Made by a program: the position numbers and the translations under genes. From positions 1-30,003 of the forward strand of contig CBFIHR010000053.1 of the NCBI GenBank assembly GCA_965662365.1: a stretch of 30,003 nucleotides of DNA, read 5' to 3'. Shown in pieces: positions 7,473-15,510 of the stretch (the first letter of the stretch is position 1; the number at the start of each line of letters is the position of its first letter). This DNA is from CAWVWD01 sp965662365. GTDB lineage: Bacteria; Bacteroidota; Bacteroidia; Chitinophagales; Saprospiraceae. The notes under the pieces were generated by a model. That model was given only the letters and a program-made list of their open reading frames with translations. It searched no databases and was not told the origin of the DNA.

Positions 7473-9203
7473 ATGTCAGTCAGTACAACCATAATGCGGC
7501 CAATAAATATAAAGAAATCGTACAAGAGGTACAAGTTTTTATTTGATAATTCGCCAATTCCTATATTTGAAACGAATGTATCCAATGTAATTGGTGTGAT
7601 AAGGAACTTAAGAGAGCAAGGAATTACAGATATTGAAAATTATGTTGAGCAACACTCAGATTTCTTTTTAGAATTATACTATTCCTCAAGTATTTTTGAT
7701 GTCAATGATGCGATGTTAAAAATGACAGAGGCAGAGAGTAAAACTTATTATCTGAATCATTTCAAAAAAACCTTAGGACTGCCTTGTTTTGACTTTTTTA
7801 AGTCAATTATTGTGACTTTGTATAATGGTAAAAATCAGTTTATTGGAAAAATAAAAATTCCTACTTTCAAAGGTCGAAAAATTTGGGTAGAAGCCACAGC
7901 GACATTCTTGTCCACGGAGGAAGAGGAAATTATCAATTATACATTCAAAGAAATTACCGAAGAGAAGCTAAAAGATGATGCGATTCGGCTAATTAATGAA
8001 CGATTAGTCACTGGAAGTTTTCAGGAACATCTGAACAATTTAGTTTTAGCCCTATCAGAAGCTTTTCAATTATCGTATGTTTTTATTGGTAAACCAACAG
8101 AGGATAATACGAAGATTACGACTTTATCTTTTGCTGCGGACGGTCAACTGAACGAGAGTATTACTTATGATTTAGAAGGGCCTTGCATGAAAATTTATGA
8201 AAGTGGAGAAAATGTAATTTACACCAATTATTTGGAGGAGATTTACCCGAACAATAAGTTCATTAAATATTGTAATGGCAAAAGTTATATGGGGTATCCG
8301 TTGATGGATAAAGATGGTAAAATTACTGGTCACTTTGCTTTTATTAATAATCGACCGATTGAAAATATAACAATTTTACAAGGTGTAATGGAATTGTATG
8401 TTATGTGGGCGAGTTCAGAGTTGATACATCTTCAAAACCAGGGACAATTAGAAGAGAAAGCAGTTGTGATTGAACGTCAACTTGATGATTTGAATCAAAA
8501 AAATCGGGAGTTAGAACGTTATATTGAAAGTAATATGCAGCTGGAAAATTTTGCTTACATTGCTTCACATGATTTGCAGGCACCGCTTCGGACTATTATC
8601 AGTTTTTCGCAATTATTACAACGAAATCTCAAAGGGAAATTAGATAAAGACGGCAAAGAGTTTTTAGAGTTTATCGTTTCGGCAGGTCGAAATATGAAAG
8701 CTTTAATTGAGGATTTATTGCTGTATTCAAGAATTAATAATCAAGAGTTGAATTATAGAGATTTAGTAGTTGAAGATATTTTGTCTGCAATTGCTGCTGA
8801 GATTCATTCTTCTGTTAAAGAGAAAAATGCCATCATCGAATGGGAGAATGTCGATCAAAAAGTAAAAGGTGATTTGATTAAGTTAAAGCAGTTATTTCAA
8901 AATTTGATTACTAACGCTATGAAGTTTCAAAAACCTGATAATCAACCGATTATTAGGATAAAAGGAATAGATAAAAAGCATTATTGGCAGTTTAGCATCG
9001 AGGATAATGGTATCGGAATTAAAGAGGATTATTTTGACCGTATTTTTTCTCTATTTCAAAAAATCCATGGTAAGGAAACATTTGAAGGAACGGGTTTAGG
9101 TTTGGCCATTTCTAAGAAAATAGTCGAACAACATCAGGGTAAAATTTGGTTAGAATCTGAAGTGAATAAAGGAACAACTTTTTACTTTACGATTGCAAAA
9201 TAA
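7473..9203 (+). CDS. PAS/GAF sensor histidine kinase, orphan
   Basis: This 576-aa cytoplasmic-looking kinase has no membrane segments. Order: an N-terminal PAS-like region (about 18-165), a GAF-like region (about 175-320) and a charged coiled coil (320-355). Then comes HisKA with the phospho-acceptor in YIASHDLQAPLRTI (His366), and a HATPase domain with the N-box LFQNLITNAMKFQ, the G1 box EDNGIGI, and the F/G2 region ending GTGLGLAISKKIVEQHQGKI. The H-box SHDLQAPLR resembles phytochrome-type and many Bacteroidota soluble kinases. There is no receiver domain and no response regulator next to it, so its partner lies elsewhere. The start could be Met1 or Met8. Confidence 0.93.
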   Translation: MSVSTTIMRPINIKKSYKRYKFLFDNSPIPIFETNVSNVIGVIRNLREQGITDIENYVEQHSDFFLELYYSSSIFDVNDAMLKMTEAESKTYYLNHFKKTLGLPCFDFFKSIIVTLYNGKNQFIGKIKIPTFKGRKIWVEATATFLSTEEEEIINYTFKEITEEKLKDDAIRLINERLVTGSFQEHLNNLVLALSEAFQLSYVFIGKPTEDNTKITTLSFAADGQLNESITYDLEGPCMKIYESGENVIYTNYLEEIYPNNKFIKYCNGKSYMGYPLMDKDGKITGHFAFINNRPIENITILQGVMELYVMWASSELIHLQNQGQLEEKAVVIERQLDDLNQKNRELERYIESNMQLENFAYIASHDLQAPLRTIISFSQLLQRNLKGKLDKDGKEFLEFIVSAGRNMKALIEDLLLYSRINNQELNYRDLVVEDILSAIAAEIHSSVKEKNAIIEWENVDQKVKGDLIKLKQLFQNLITNAMKFQKPDNQPIIRIKGIDKKHYWQFSIEDNGIGIKEDYFDRIFSLFQKIHGKETFEGTGLGLAISKKIVEQHQGKIWLESEVNKGTTFYFTIAK

Positions 9204-9337
9204 GCTGATACAACGACTAAAAATCTCATTTTACATAAAGATTAAGAAAAGTTCATTGAAAAAGTTAGATTTGGGGGACAAATAAGGTAAGTTCGAAAAA
9301 TACAAAAAGTACTTTTTCGATTCAAAGTCAAATCATA

Positions 9338-10339
9338 ATGCCAAAAATATCAATCTTAATACCAGCTAAAAACGCTGGAAAATACTTACACGATTGCCTA
9401 AATTCTATCATTGAACAGACGGAAATAAACTGGGAATGTATTGTTGTCAATGATAACTCGACGGATGATACCTTAGCTATTTTTGAAGAATTTGCCGCAA
9501 AAGATAACAGATTTATCGTTTTATCAAATCCGGAAAGTGGCGTGATTACCGCATTACGTTTGGCTTTCGCCAAATGTTCGGGCGAGTTGATTCACAGAAT
9601 GGATGCAGATGATATCATGCCGAAGCACAAACTGGCGACTTTGAAACAATTGTTGGTTAAAAACGGAAAAGGTTATGTAGCGACAGGAAAAGTCAAATAC
9701 TTTTCAGCAACAACGCTCGGCGACGGCTACAAAAAATATGAAGCATGGCTCAATCGCTTAACTGAAACTGGCAGCAATTTCTCAGAACTCTATCGAGAAT
9801 GTGTGATTCCTTCTCCTTGCTGGATGGTTTATCGTTCGGATTTTGAAAAATGTGGCAGTTTCGAGAGCGATATTTATCCTGAAGATTATGATTTGGTATT
9901 TCGATTTTATGAAGCAGGTTTACAATGTTTGCCTTGTTCGGAGGTTTTGCATTTGTGGCGAGATTATTCTGTTCGGAGTTCTCGAACTTCTGATTTATAT
10001 GCAGATAATCGTTTTTTGGATATTAAATGTTATTACTTTTTAAAGCTAAATTTCGACGAAAGTCGCCCGTTAGTTATCTGGGGAGCTGGTCGAAAAGGAA
10101 AGGCTATTGCTCGATATTTAATTAGTAAAAAAGTAGCGTTTCATTGGTTGTGCAATAACCCAAAAAAGATTGGAAAGGATATTTATGGCGTGTTGATGCA
10201 AGCCGAATTGACTTTAGAAAATCTGAAAGAACCACAGGTGATTGTTGCTGTAGCGAATGATGAAGAACAGGCGGAATTGAAACGCTATTTTCATGAAAAA
10301 GGCATGGAAACGATGAAAGACTATTTTTTCTTTTGTTGA
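9338..10339 (+). CDS. Family 2 glycosyltransferase with C-terminal Rossmann-like domain
   Basis: This is a GT-A fold inverting glycosyltransferase. The N-terminal half has SILIPAKNAGKYLHDCLNSI, CIVVNDNSTDDT (Asp39 region) and the metal-binding IHRMDADDIMP (Asp-Ala-Asp at 89-91). The C-terminal quarter (about 240-333) starts with RPLVIWGAGRKGKAIARYL, a GxGxxG nucleotide-binding-like motif followed by alternating strands, so the protein is a two-domain fusion of 333 aa. It probably adds a sugar to a surface polysaccharide or lipid carrier. Donor and acceptor cannot be inferred. It stands outside any visible polysaccharide cluster. Confidence 0.88.
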   Translation: MPKISILIPAKNAGKYLHDCLNSIIEQTEINWECIVVNDNSTDDTLAIFEEFAAKDNRFIVLSNPESGVITALRLAFAKCSGELIHRMDADDIMPKHKLATLKQLLVKNGKGYVATGKVKYFSATTLGDGYKKYEAWLNRLTETGSNFSELYRECVIPSPCWMVYRSDFEKCGSFESDIYPEDYDLVFRFYEAGLQCLPCSEVLHLWRDYSVRSSRTSDLYADNRFLDIKCYYFLKLNFDESRPLVIWGAGRKGKAIARYLISKKVAFHWLCNNPKKIGKDIYGVLMQAELTLENLKEPQVIVAVANDEEQAELKRYFHEKGMETMKDYFFFC

Positions 10340-10412
10340 TTTGTCTTTTGGAGAATAGAGAGCGAATGTTAGATAAACATGCTATGATTTATTAATTCCT
10401 AAATCAAAACTA

Positions 10413-10934
10413 ATGAAAAGAGCATTTATAAAATATCTTAAAAGTCTGGATGAAAAAGAACTTTATCAGGAGTTGATAAAATTACATACAAAGTTTCCTG
10501 CGGTGAAAGAGTATTACGCAATGGAACTTAGCCCGAATACAGATAAAATCGTAGCACAGTACAAAGCCAAAATCAAAAAAGTCTATTTCAAACCGAATGG
10601 AAATTTTGGTAGAGCCAAAAGTAGTCTTTCTCGTAAAGTGATTACAGCATTCAAAAAAATAGCTATTCATGAAAGTGATGTTGTAGAATTGTGGCTCTAT
10701 CGTACCGAAATGATGACCAAATATCTCGTTGACCGAAATTATTATAGTGAAACTTTCTATAAATCACTCGCTACCAGTTTTGAGACCACTTGCCAATTAA
10801 TTAGCAAAGAAAAAATGGAGACAGCATTTAAAACTCGTTGTCACGATATTGTTAATGCTGTTTCGGGTTTTTGGGGATTATCGGAAGAGTTGCAGTGGAT
10901 TTATGAGCAGTATTTTGGGAAGTTTGAAAGGTGA
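10413..10934 (+). CDS. DUF6155-like protein of unknown function
   Basis: This 173-aa, lysine-rich, mostly helical soluble protein begins MKRAFIKYLKSLDEKELYQELIKLHTKF, with VKEYYAMEL shortly after. The opening is typical of the Bacteroidota family I recall as DUF6155. No signal peptide or catalytic motif is visible. It follows the glycosyltransferase by 73 nt on the same strand. Its function is unknown. A small gene remnant follows directly. Confidence 0.65.
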   Translation: MKRAFIKYLKSLDEKELYQELIKLHTKFPAVKEYYAMELSPNTDKIVAQYKAKIKKVYFKPNGNFGRAKSSLSRKVITAFKKIAIHESDVVELWLYRTEMMTKYLVDRNYYSETFYKSLATSFETTCQLISKEKMETAFKTRCHDIVNAVSGFWGLSEELQWIYEQYFGKFER

Positions 10935-10952
10935 TAAAATATTTCAAACTAA

Positions 10953-11087
10953 GACCACCATAAAGGCATTCCAAAATCTGAAATTGTGATTGCTTATCAA
11001 CCTGATGATCCTGAGATTTCGGGACAAGTTGTTCGGGAAGAGTTAGTATTTGCGGTGAGTCAGGGAATAGAAAAATATGAATTATAA
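10953..11087 (+). pseudogene. Possible 3' remnant of an unidentified gene
   Basis: A 44-codon frame is open from just after a TAA to a TAA at 11085-11087. It lacks an ATG near its beginning. It reads KGIPKSEIVIAYQPDDPEI and later VVREELVFAVSQGIEKYEL, which looks like real protein rather than random translation (balanced composition, charged helical end). I do not recognise the family. It lies between the DUF6155-like gene and the hairpin in front of the icmF duplicate, so it may be debris of the same rearrangement. Confidence 0.3.
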
Positions 11088-11117
11088 AGGTCAAACGTTT
11101 CAAAGCGTTTGACCTTT
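11086..11117. terminator. Hairpin terminator at the outer edge of the DUF433/DUF5615 cassette
   Basis: AAAGGTCAAACG (11086-11097) pairs perfectly with 11106-11117 around an 8-nt loop. An A run precedes it and a T/A-rich tract follows it, so it could work in both directions: for the remnant on the plus strand and for the icmF-fragment/DUF5615 transcript on the minus strand. Confidence 0.75.
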
Positions 11118-11137
11118 TATAATAAAAAATCCTGTTT

Positions 11138-11227
11138 AATCCTGTCCAAATTTACATCGACCTCCGATACTGCCCACCAACCGCAAACAAAGCATCCGCA
11201 ATCTGTCTCAACGAACAAACCTTAGTC
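11138..11227 (-). pseudogene. Duplicated 3' end of icmF (copy B)
   Basis: These 90 bp match 11943-12032, the true 3' end of icmF plus its first downstream bases, with 4 mismatches clustered in about 20 nt. The fragment reads TKVCSLRQIADALFAVGGQY then RRSM and a stop, against SLGQITD in the intact gene. The stop codon of the DUF5615 gene (TAA at 11222-11224) lies inside this fragment, in another frame. Confidence 0.92.
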
Positions 11228-11560
11228 CACCCCTTCAATTCTATCCTTATAAACATTGACTAATTTATACTCACTACTAATCTGACAAACCTCGTCCCAA
11301 ATCTGAGTTAAAAAGTGATAAAAATCTTTCAATTTCATATTTCCAACTCGAATTTGAATCACTCTCGGAGGTGGTTCATTCAAAATCATTTTATCAGAAA
11401 AATCACTATCTTTTGTAACAATTGTTAAGTTATTTTCTGTTGCATATTCCCATATTTGTTCATCAGTCCATTCATCATCTAAATCCTTTACATGAATATA
11501 CATCTCATTATTCCAAAGTGAGAAATAATACGGTAAATTAGCATCAATGATATATTTCAT
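11222..11560 (-). CDS. DUF5615 PIN-like toxin/nuclease of a DUF433-DUF5615 pair
   Basis: This is a PIN-like putative RNase of 112 aa from the ATG at 11560, which overlaps the DUF433 stop as ATGA. The frame is open further upstream, but that would overlap the DUF433 gene. Family features are the N-terminal MKYIIDANLPYY (Asp6), VTKDSDF (the second acidic motif) and the RVIQIRVGNMK segment typical of DUF5615. Translational coupling to DUF433 fits a toxin-antitoxin-like pair; toxicity is inferred, not shown. The C-terminus is unusual. The final Asp codon and the stop come from the duplicated icmF fragment at 11138-11227, so the last residues may have been altered by the insertion. Confidence 0.85.
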   Translation of the reverse strand: MKYIIDANLPYYFSLWNNEMYIHVKDLDDEWTDEQIWEYATENNLTIVTKDSDFSDKMILNEPPPRVIQIRVGNMKLKDFYHFLTQIWDEVCQISSEYKLVNVYKDRIEGVD

Positions 11561-11787
11561 ACCGCTTGTTTTATAATGTATCGTCTTTTCATTAATTCGA
11601 TAGCAAACTGTAAACAAGCATCAATATCTTCTTTCACTAAAGATGGATATTGATATAAAATATCTTCTTTTGTATCTCCTGCTTGTAAATATTCTAAAAT
11701 AGTCTGAACCGTGATTCTTTTACCTCTTATAGTAGGTTTTCCATTACATATTTGACTATCAACTGTAATTCGATTAATTTTCTCCAT
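11557..11787 (-). CDS. DUF433 antitoxin-like DNA-binding protein
   Basis: This 76-aa protein of the DUF433 family has the diagnostic ICNGKPTIRGKRITVQTILEYL segment followed by an HTH-like helix pattern GDTKEDILYQYPSLVKEDIDACLQFA. The family usually pairs with DUF5615 PIN-like proteins, as here, where its TGA overlaps the next ATG by one base step. It is the presumed antitoxin and autorepressor. A palindrome 9 nt upstream of its start (11796-11814) is a reasonable operator candidate. The pair sits between two copies of the icmF 3' end, showing it was inserted as a unit. Confidence 0.88.
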   Translation of the reverse strand: MEKINRITVDSQICNGKPTIRGKRITVQTILEYLQAGDTKEDILYQYPSLVKEDIDACLQFAIELMKRRYIIKQAV

Positions 11788-11795
11788 ATTCTTGT

Positions 11796-11814
11796 TATTT
11801 TGACTTACAAAATA
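11796..11814 (-). promoter_or_regulatory. Palindrome, candidate operator of the DUF433/DUF5615 pair
   Basis: TATTTTG (11796-11802) and CAAAATA (11808-11814) form a perfect 7-bp inverted repeat with a 5-nt spacer, directly upstream of the DUF433 ATG. The minus strand reads TATTTTG here, which also resembles a -7 box. Autoregulation is an inference from toxin-antitoxin biology. Confidence 0.4.
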
Positions 11815-11857
11815 GCAACTATTAACGACAAATAAAAGTTACATCTACAAATTAATA

Positions 11858-11925
11858 AAAGGTTGAACACATTAAACATATTCAACCTTTCTATCTAAAA
11901 AATCTGTTCCGATGAAAAATCGGAA
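11858..11925 (-). terminator. Two hairpins downstream of icmF
   Basis: Reading on from the icmF stop, a 7-bp stem (TTCCGAT 11907-11913 with ATCGGAA 11919-11925) is followed by CAGATTTTTT. Next comes a 10-bp stem (AAAGGTTGAA 11858-11867 with 11881-11890), followed by TTATTAATTT. Either could end the icmF transcript before the cassette. Confidence 0.7.
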
Positions 11926-11942
11926 TAAATTGCATCCGTGAA

Positions 11943-12032
11943 AATCCTGTCCAAATTTACATCGACCTCCGATACTGCCCACCAACCGCAAACAAAGCAT
12001 CCGTAATCTGTCCAAGCGAACAAACCTTAGTC
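11943..12032 (-). repeat. Copy A of the 90-bp direct repeat (authentic icmF 3' end)
   Basis: This covers the last codons of icmF and 14 bases after its stop. It repeats at 11138-11227 in the same orientation with 86 of 90 bases identical. The two copies bracket the DUF433/DUF5615 pair (about 715 bp between them). Confidence 0.92.
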
Positions 12033-15000
12033 GCTTCCATCAGATGTTCAAACAAATTGTCATTGCGTAAAGCAGCCGCTTGTAAGTCGGTCAGTGCTTT
12101 AGTAGCTTCGGTCGGTTTGACTTTGTGTAAGTTTTCTAAGTTCGTGATTTGTAGCTTTTTCTCGGCTTCGGTCGCACGGATAACTTCTTTTGGAATAATC
12201 GTTGGCGAACCTTCTGACGACAAAAATGTATTCACACCGATAATCGGAAATTCGCCCGTGTGTTTGAGCATTTCGTAGTGCAGACTTTCCTCTTGAATTT
12301 TGCCCCGTTGATACATCGTTTCCATTGCACCCAAAACGCCACCTCGTTCCGTAATTCTATCAAATTCTAACAAAACTGCCTCTTCTACCAAGTCCGTCAA
12401 TTCCTCGATGATAAATGCACCTTGTAGCGGATTTTCGTTTTTTGCCAAGCCCAATTCGTGATTAATAATCATCTGAATAGCGACGGCACGACGCACAGAT
12501 TCCTCCGTAGGTGTTGTGATGGCTTCGTCGTAAGCGTTAGTGTGTAGCGAGTTGCAATTATCATAAATTGCATACAACGCTTGCAAAGTCGTGCGAATAT
12601 CGTTGAAGTCAATTTCTTGTGCGTGTAGCGAACGTCCCGAAGTTTGAATGTGATATTTTAGCTTTTGCGAACGCTCATTTGCGTTGTATTTATACTTCAT
12701 GGCTTTCGCCCAAATTCTTCGTGCAACCCGACCGATAACCGCATATTCTGGGTCAACGCCATTCGAGAAAAAGAACGATAAATTTGGTGCAAAGGCATCA
12801 ATATCCATACCTCTCGATAGGTAATATTCCACGAAAGTGAAGCCATTCGACAAGGTAAATGCCAACTGCGAAATCGGATTTGCTCCTGCTTCCGCAATAT
12901 GATACCCCGAAATCGACACCGAATAAAAGTTACGTACTGCATGATCAATAAAATATTGCTGCACGTCACCCATTAATTTTAATGAAAATTCGGTTGAGAA
13001 AATACAAGTATTTTGTGCTTGATCTTCTTTCAAAATGTCGGCCTGAACCGTTCCACGAACTGCTTTTAAGGCTTTGGCTTTCAATTTGTTATAAATCGCA
13101 GGTTCAAGCACTTGATCACCTGTCAAGCCTAACAGCATCAAGCCCAAGCCATCATTACCTTCTGGCAATTCGCCATTGTATTCCGGTCGAGCCAAACCTT
13201 TATCGTCATAATGCTTTTTAAAAGCTGTTTCGACCAAATGCTCCAAACCATTTTCTTTAATGTAAATTTCACATTGTTGGTCAATAGCCGCATTCATAAA
13301 AAAGGCAGCGATTGTTGCCGCAGGGCCATTAATCGTCATCGAAACAGACGTTTTCGGATTGCACAAATCAAAACCCGAATACAACTTTTTCGCATCATTC
13401 AACGAACTCACGTTTACGCCTGAGTTCCCCACTTTTCCATAAATATCTGGCCGATAATCTGGGTCATTTCCGTATAAGGTCACGCTATCAAAAGCCGTCG
13501 AAAGGCGTTTTGCTGGCATTCCGTTGGATAAATAATGAAAGCGTTTGTTCGTGCGTTCTGGTCCACCTTCACCCGCAAACATTCGTGTCGGGTCTTCGCC
13601 TTTGCGTTTGAATGGAAAAACACCTGCCGTAAATGGAAATTCACCTGGTACATTTTCCTGTCTGCTCCAACGCAAGATTTCACCCCAATCTTTGAATCTT
13701 GGTAAAGCGATTTTTGGAATATTATTATGCGATAATGACTTCGTATAATTCTCCACTTTAAATTCTCGTCCACGCACATAGTAGGTGAAATGTTCGCCTT
13801 TATATGTCGCCTTTTTCGCTTCCCAATTATCTAAAATTTCCTTGTTTTCTAAAGATAATTGTTGTTCTAAATTGGTCTGCAAAACCCGACAGGTTTCCAA
13901 AACCTGTTGGGTTTGTTCGTTATTCGATGTTTGTTCTTTTAATAAGGAAATCGTATTATCAACGGAAAATAAATTTCTTGCGACCTCACTTTGTTCCTCA
14001 ACTTCCTTGTCGTATCGCTTAATCGTTTCCGTAATTTCCGACAAATAACGAACTCTCGCTGGCGGAATAATATATTGCTTTTTGCTTTCGCCTGTTTCCA
14101 AATTTTCATCGACTTCATTTGGAAATAAACGGCTCGACAATTCATTAAAAACCGCATTTACACCTGGATCATTAAACTGCGATGCAATCGACCCAAAAAC
14201 TGGCATTTCGTTCACATCTTGTTCCCACAAATCACGGTTGCGTTGATACTGCTTTTTCACATCACGCAACGCATCTAACGCACCACGTTTATCGAATTTG
14301 TTTAAGACAATCAAATCCGCAAAATCCAACATATCAATCTTTTCCAACTGCGATGCTGCACCAAATTCTGGGGTCATCACATAAACCGACAAGTCCGCAT
14401 GATCCACGATTTCACTATCCGACTGACCAATGCCCGAAGTTTCCAAAATAATCAAGTCAAATCCGGCATGTTTGAAAATCGAAATCGCACTATCAATGTC
14501 TTTCGACAATGCCAAATTATACTGACGAGTTGCCAACGAACGCATAAAAACTCGGTTATTAGAAATCGCATTCATACGAATTCTATCGCCCAACAACGCA
14601 CCACCTGTTTTACGTTTTGATGGGTCAACAGAGATAATTCCAAGCGTTTTATTCGGATATTTTGCTAAAAATCGCAACACCAATTCATCAACTAAACTCG
14701 ACTTTCCTGCTCCACCTGTTCCTGTAATTCCCAAAACAGGTACTTTACTTGCTTTCGCTTTTGCTTTCAAATCGGCTAACCATTCCGCATTATCTTGTGG
14801 ATAATTTTCGGCTGCGGAAATCGCTCTGGCAATCGAAGCAGGGTTTAGTTTCAAGGCATCTTCAAGATGCTTTGAAACTTCAAAATCTTTACCAACAGGA
14901 AAATCACATTTTTCCAACAAGTCATTAATCATGCCTTGTAAACCCATCGCACGACCATCATCTGGCGAATAAATCCGAGTGATGCCGTAGGCGTGTAATT

Positions 15001-15334
15001 CTTCGATTTCAGTCGGCAAAATCGTTCCGCCGCCACCACCAAAAATCTTGATGTGACCGGCACCTTTCTCTTTCAACAAGTCATAAGCGTACTTAAAAAA
15101 CTCGTTGTGTCCACCTTGATACGACGTAATCGCAATCCCTTGCACATCTTCTTGTATCGCTGCATTGACAATCTCATGCACCGGTCGGTTGTGTCCCAAG
15201 TGTATCACTTCCGCACCCGAACGCTGAATAATTCGACGCATAATATTTATCGCAGCGTCATGTCCATCGAATAACGAACCCGCAGTTAAAATGCGGATTT
15301 TGTGCTTTGATTTGTATGGTTGTACTTTTTGCAT
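11957..15334 (-). CDS. icmF: Fused isobutyryl-CoA mutase IcmF (B12 domain, G-protein chaperone and mutase in one chain)
   Basis: This is an adenosylcobalamin-dependent mutase that interconverts isobutyryl-CoA and butyryl-CoA, with its own GTPase chaperone. The B12-binding domain carries LFDGHDAA (23-28, His25 as the cobalt ligand region) and GGGGGTILP. The MeaB-like GTPase has Walker A GITGTGGAGKSS (202-213), ETSGIGQSD and NKFD (345-348). After a linker (about 430-520) comes the mutase barrel with GEFPFTAGVFPFKRKGEDPT. Phe573 in GVFPF is the IcmF-type residue where methylmalonyl-CoA mutase has Tyr, and FAGEGGPERTN follows. At 1125 aa it is longer than the about 1090 typical of the family. The linker contains a palindromic repeat (13881-13913), which may explain part of the excess. 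It is probably co-transcribed with the isomerase and dehydrogenase genes upstream. Confidence 0.95.
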   Translation of the reverse strand: MQKVQPYKSKHKIRILTAGSLFDGHDAAINIMRRIIQRSGAEVIHLGHNRPVHEIVNAAIQEDVQGIAITSYQGGHNEFFKYAYDLLKEKGAGHIKIFGGGGGTILPTEIEELHAYGITRIYSPDDGRAMGLQGMINDLLEKCDFPVGKDFEVSKHLEDALKLNPASIARAISAAENYPQDNAEWLADLKAKAKASKVPVLGITGTGGAGKSSLVDELVLRFLAKYPNKTLGIISVDPSKRKTGGALLGDRIRMNAISNNRVFMRSLATRQYNLALSKDIDSAISIFKHAGFDLIILETSGIGQSDSEIVDHADLSVYVMTPEFGAASQLEKIDMLDFADLIVLNKFDKRGALDALRDVKKQYQRNRDLWEQDVNEMPVFGSIASQFNDPGVNAVFNELSSRLFPNEVDENLETGESKKQYIIPPARVRYLSEITETIKRYDKEVEEQSEVARNLFSVDNTISLLKEQTSNNEQTQQVLETCRVLQTNLEQQLSLENKEILDNWEAKKATYKGEHFTYYVRGREFKVENYTKSLSHNNIPKIALPRFKDWGEILRWSRQENVPGEFPFTAGVFPFKRKGEDPTRMFAGEGGPERTNKRFHYLSNGMPAKRLSTAFDSVTLYGNDPDYRPDIYGKVGNSGVNVSSLNDAKKLYSGFDLCNPKTSVSMTINGPAATIAAFFMNAAIDQQCEIYIKENGLEHLVETAFKKHYDDKGLARPEYNGELPEGNDGLGLMLLGLTGDQVLEPAIYNKLKAKALKAVRGTVQADILKEDQAQNTCIFSTEFSLKLMGDVQQYFIDHAVRNFYSVSISGYHIAEAGANPISQLAFTLSNGFTFVEYYLSRGMDIDAFAPNLSFFFSNGVDPEYAVIGRVARRIWAKAMKYKYNANERSQKLKYHIQTSGRSLHAQEIDFNDIRTTLQALYAIYDNCNSLHTNAYDEAITTPTEESVRRAVAIQMIINHELGLAKNENPLQGAFIIEELTDLVEEAVLLEFDRITERGGVLGAMETMYQRGKIQEESLHYEMLKHTGEFPIIGVNTFLSSEGSPTIIPKEVIRATEAEKKLQITNLENLHKVKPTEATKALTDLQAAALRNDNLFEHLMEATKVCSLGQITDALFAVGGQYRRSM
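13881..13913. repeat. Palindromic repeat inside the icmF coding sequence
   Basis: AAACCCGACAGGTTT (13881-13895) and AAACCTGTTGGGTTT (13899-13913) form 15-bp arms with one mismatch (G-U in plus-strand RNA) and a 3-nt spacer. It encodes roughly TQQVLETCRVLQT in the variable linker between the GTPase and mutase domains. The sequence resembles a dispersed intergenic palindrome I recall from Bacteroidota. Confidence 0.8.
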
Positions 15335-15345
15335 TTTTTTAGTTT

Positions 15346-15415
15346 CATAGGGTGATGCCCCGTGTGTGATTCATAGGGCGATGCCCTATGTTAATAATGT
15401 TGCCCCTTTAGGGCA
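15346..15415. repeat. Cluster of three related palindromes between icmF and the isomerase gene
   Basis: CATAGGGTGATGCCCCGTG (15346-15364) and the perfect palindrome CATAGGGCGATGCCCTATG (15372-15390) are near copies. TGCCCCTTTAGGGCA (15401-15415) is a third small hairpin sharing the GGGC/GCCC core. The array looks like a dispersed bacterial interspersed element rather than a terminator. Confidence 0.75.
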
Positions 15416-15456
15416 TTTATTTCCAATCTAAAAACTTACTTTTTTCTTTAAACTTT

Positions 15457-15473
15457 CCTACGTCGGAATGACG
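15457..15473. repeat. Short dispersed repeat CCTACGTCGGAATGACG
   Basis: This 17-mer (reverse complement CGTCATTCCGACGTAGG) resembles an intergenic sequence I have seen in many Bacteroidota genomes. It lies in the same 211-bp spacer as two other repeat types. The identification is from memory and needs a genome-wide count. Confidence 0.4.
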
Positions 15474-15510
15474 CCTGCCCCGAAACCTCGGTCGGAAATA
15501 GCGAAAGAAA

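Noticed and set aside
11561..11617. Upstream extension of the DUF5615 protein by 19 residues
   Set aside because: It would overlap the DUF433 gene by about 60 nt; the ATGA overlap at 11557-11560 is the usual arrangement.
11138..12032. Assembly artefact as the cause of the icmF end duplication
   Set aside because: The two copies differ at four bases and have different flanks and hairpins on each side, so a simple misassembly is unlikely, though long reads across the locus would settle it.
12057..15274. Many plus-strand frames of 67-99 codons opposite icmF
   Set aside because: Shadows of icmF; composition is unlike real proteins and none has a domain pattern.
15346..15415. Riboswitch (for example a B12 element) upstream of icmF
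   Set aside because: The region is made of short palindromic repeats and lacks a B12-box-like sequence that I can recognise.
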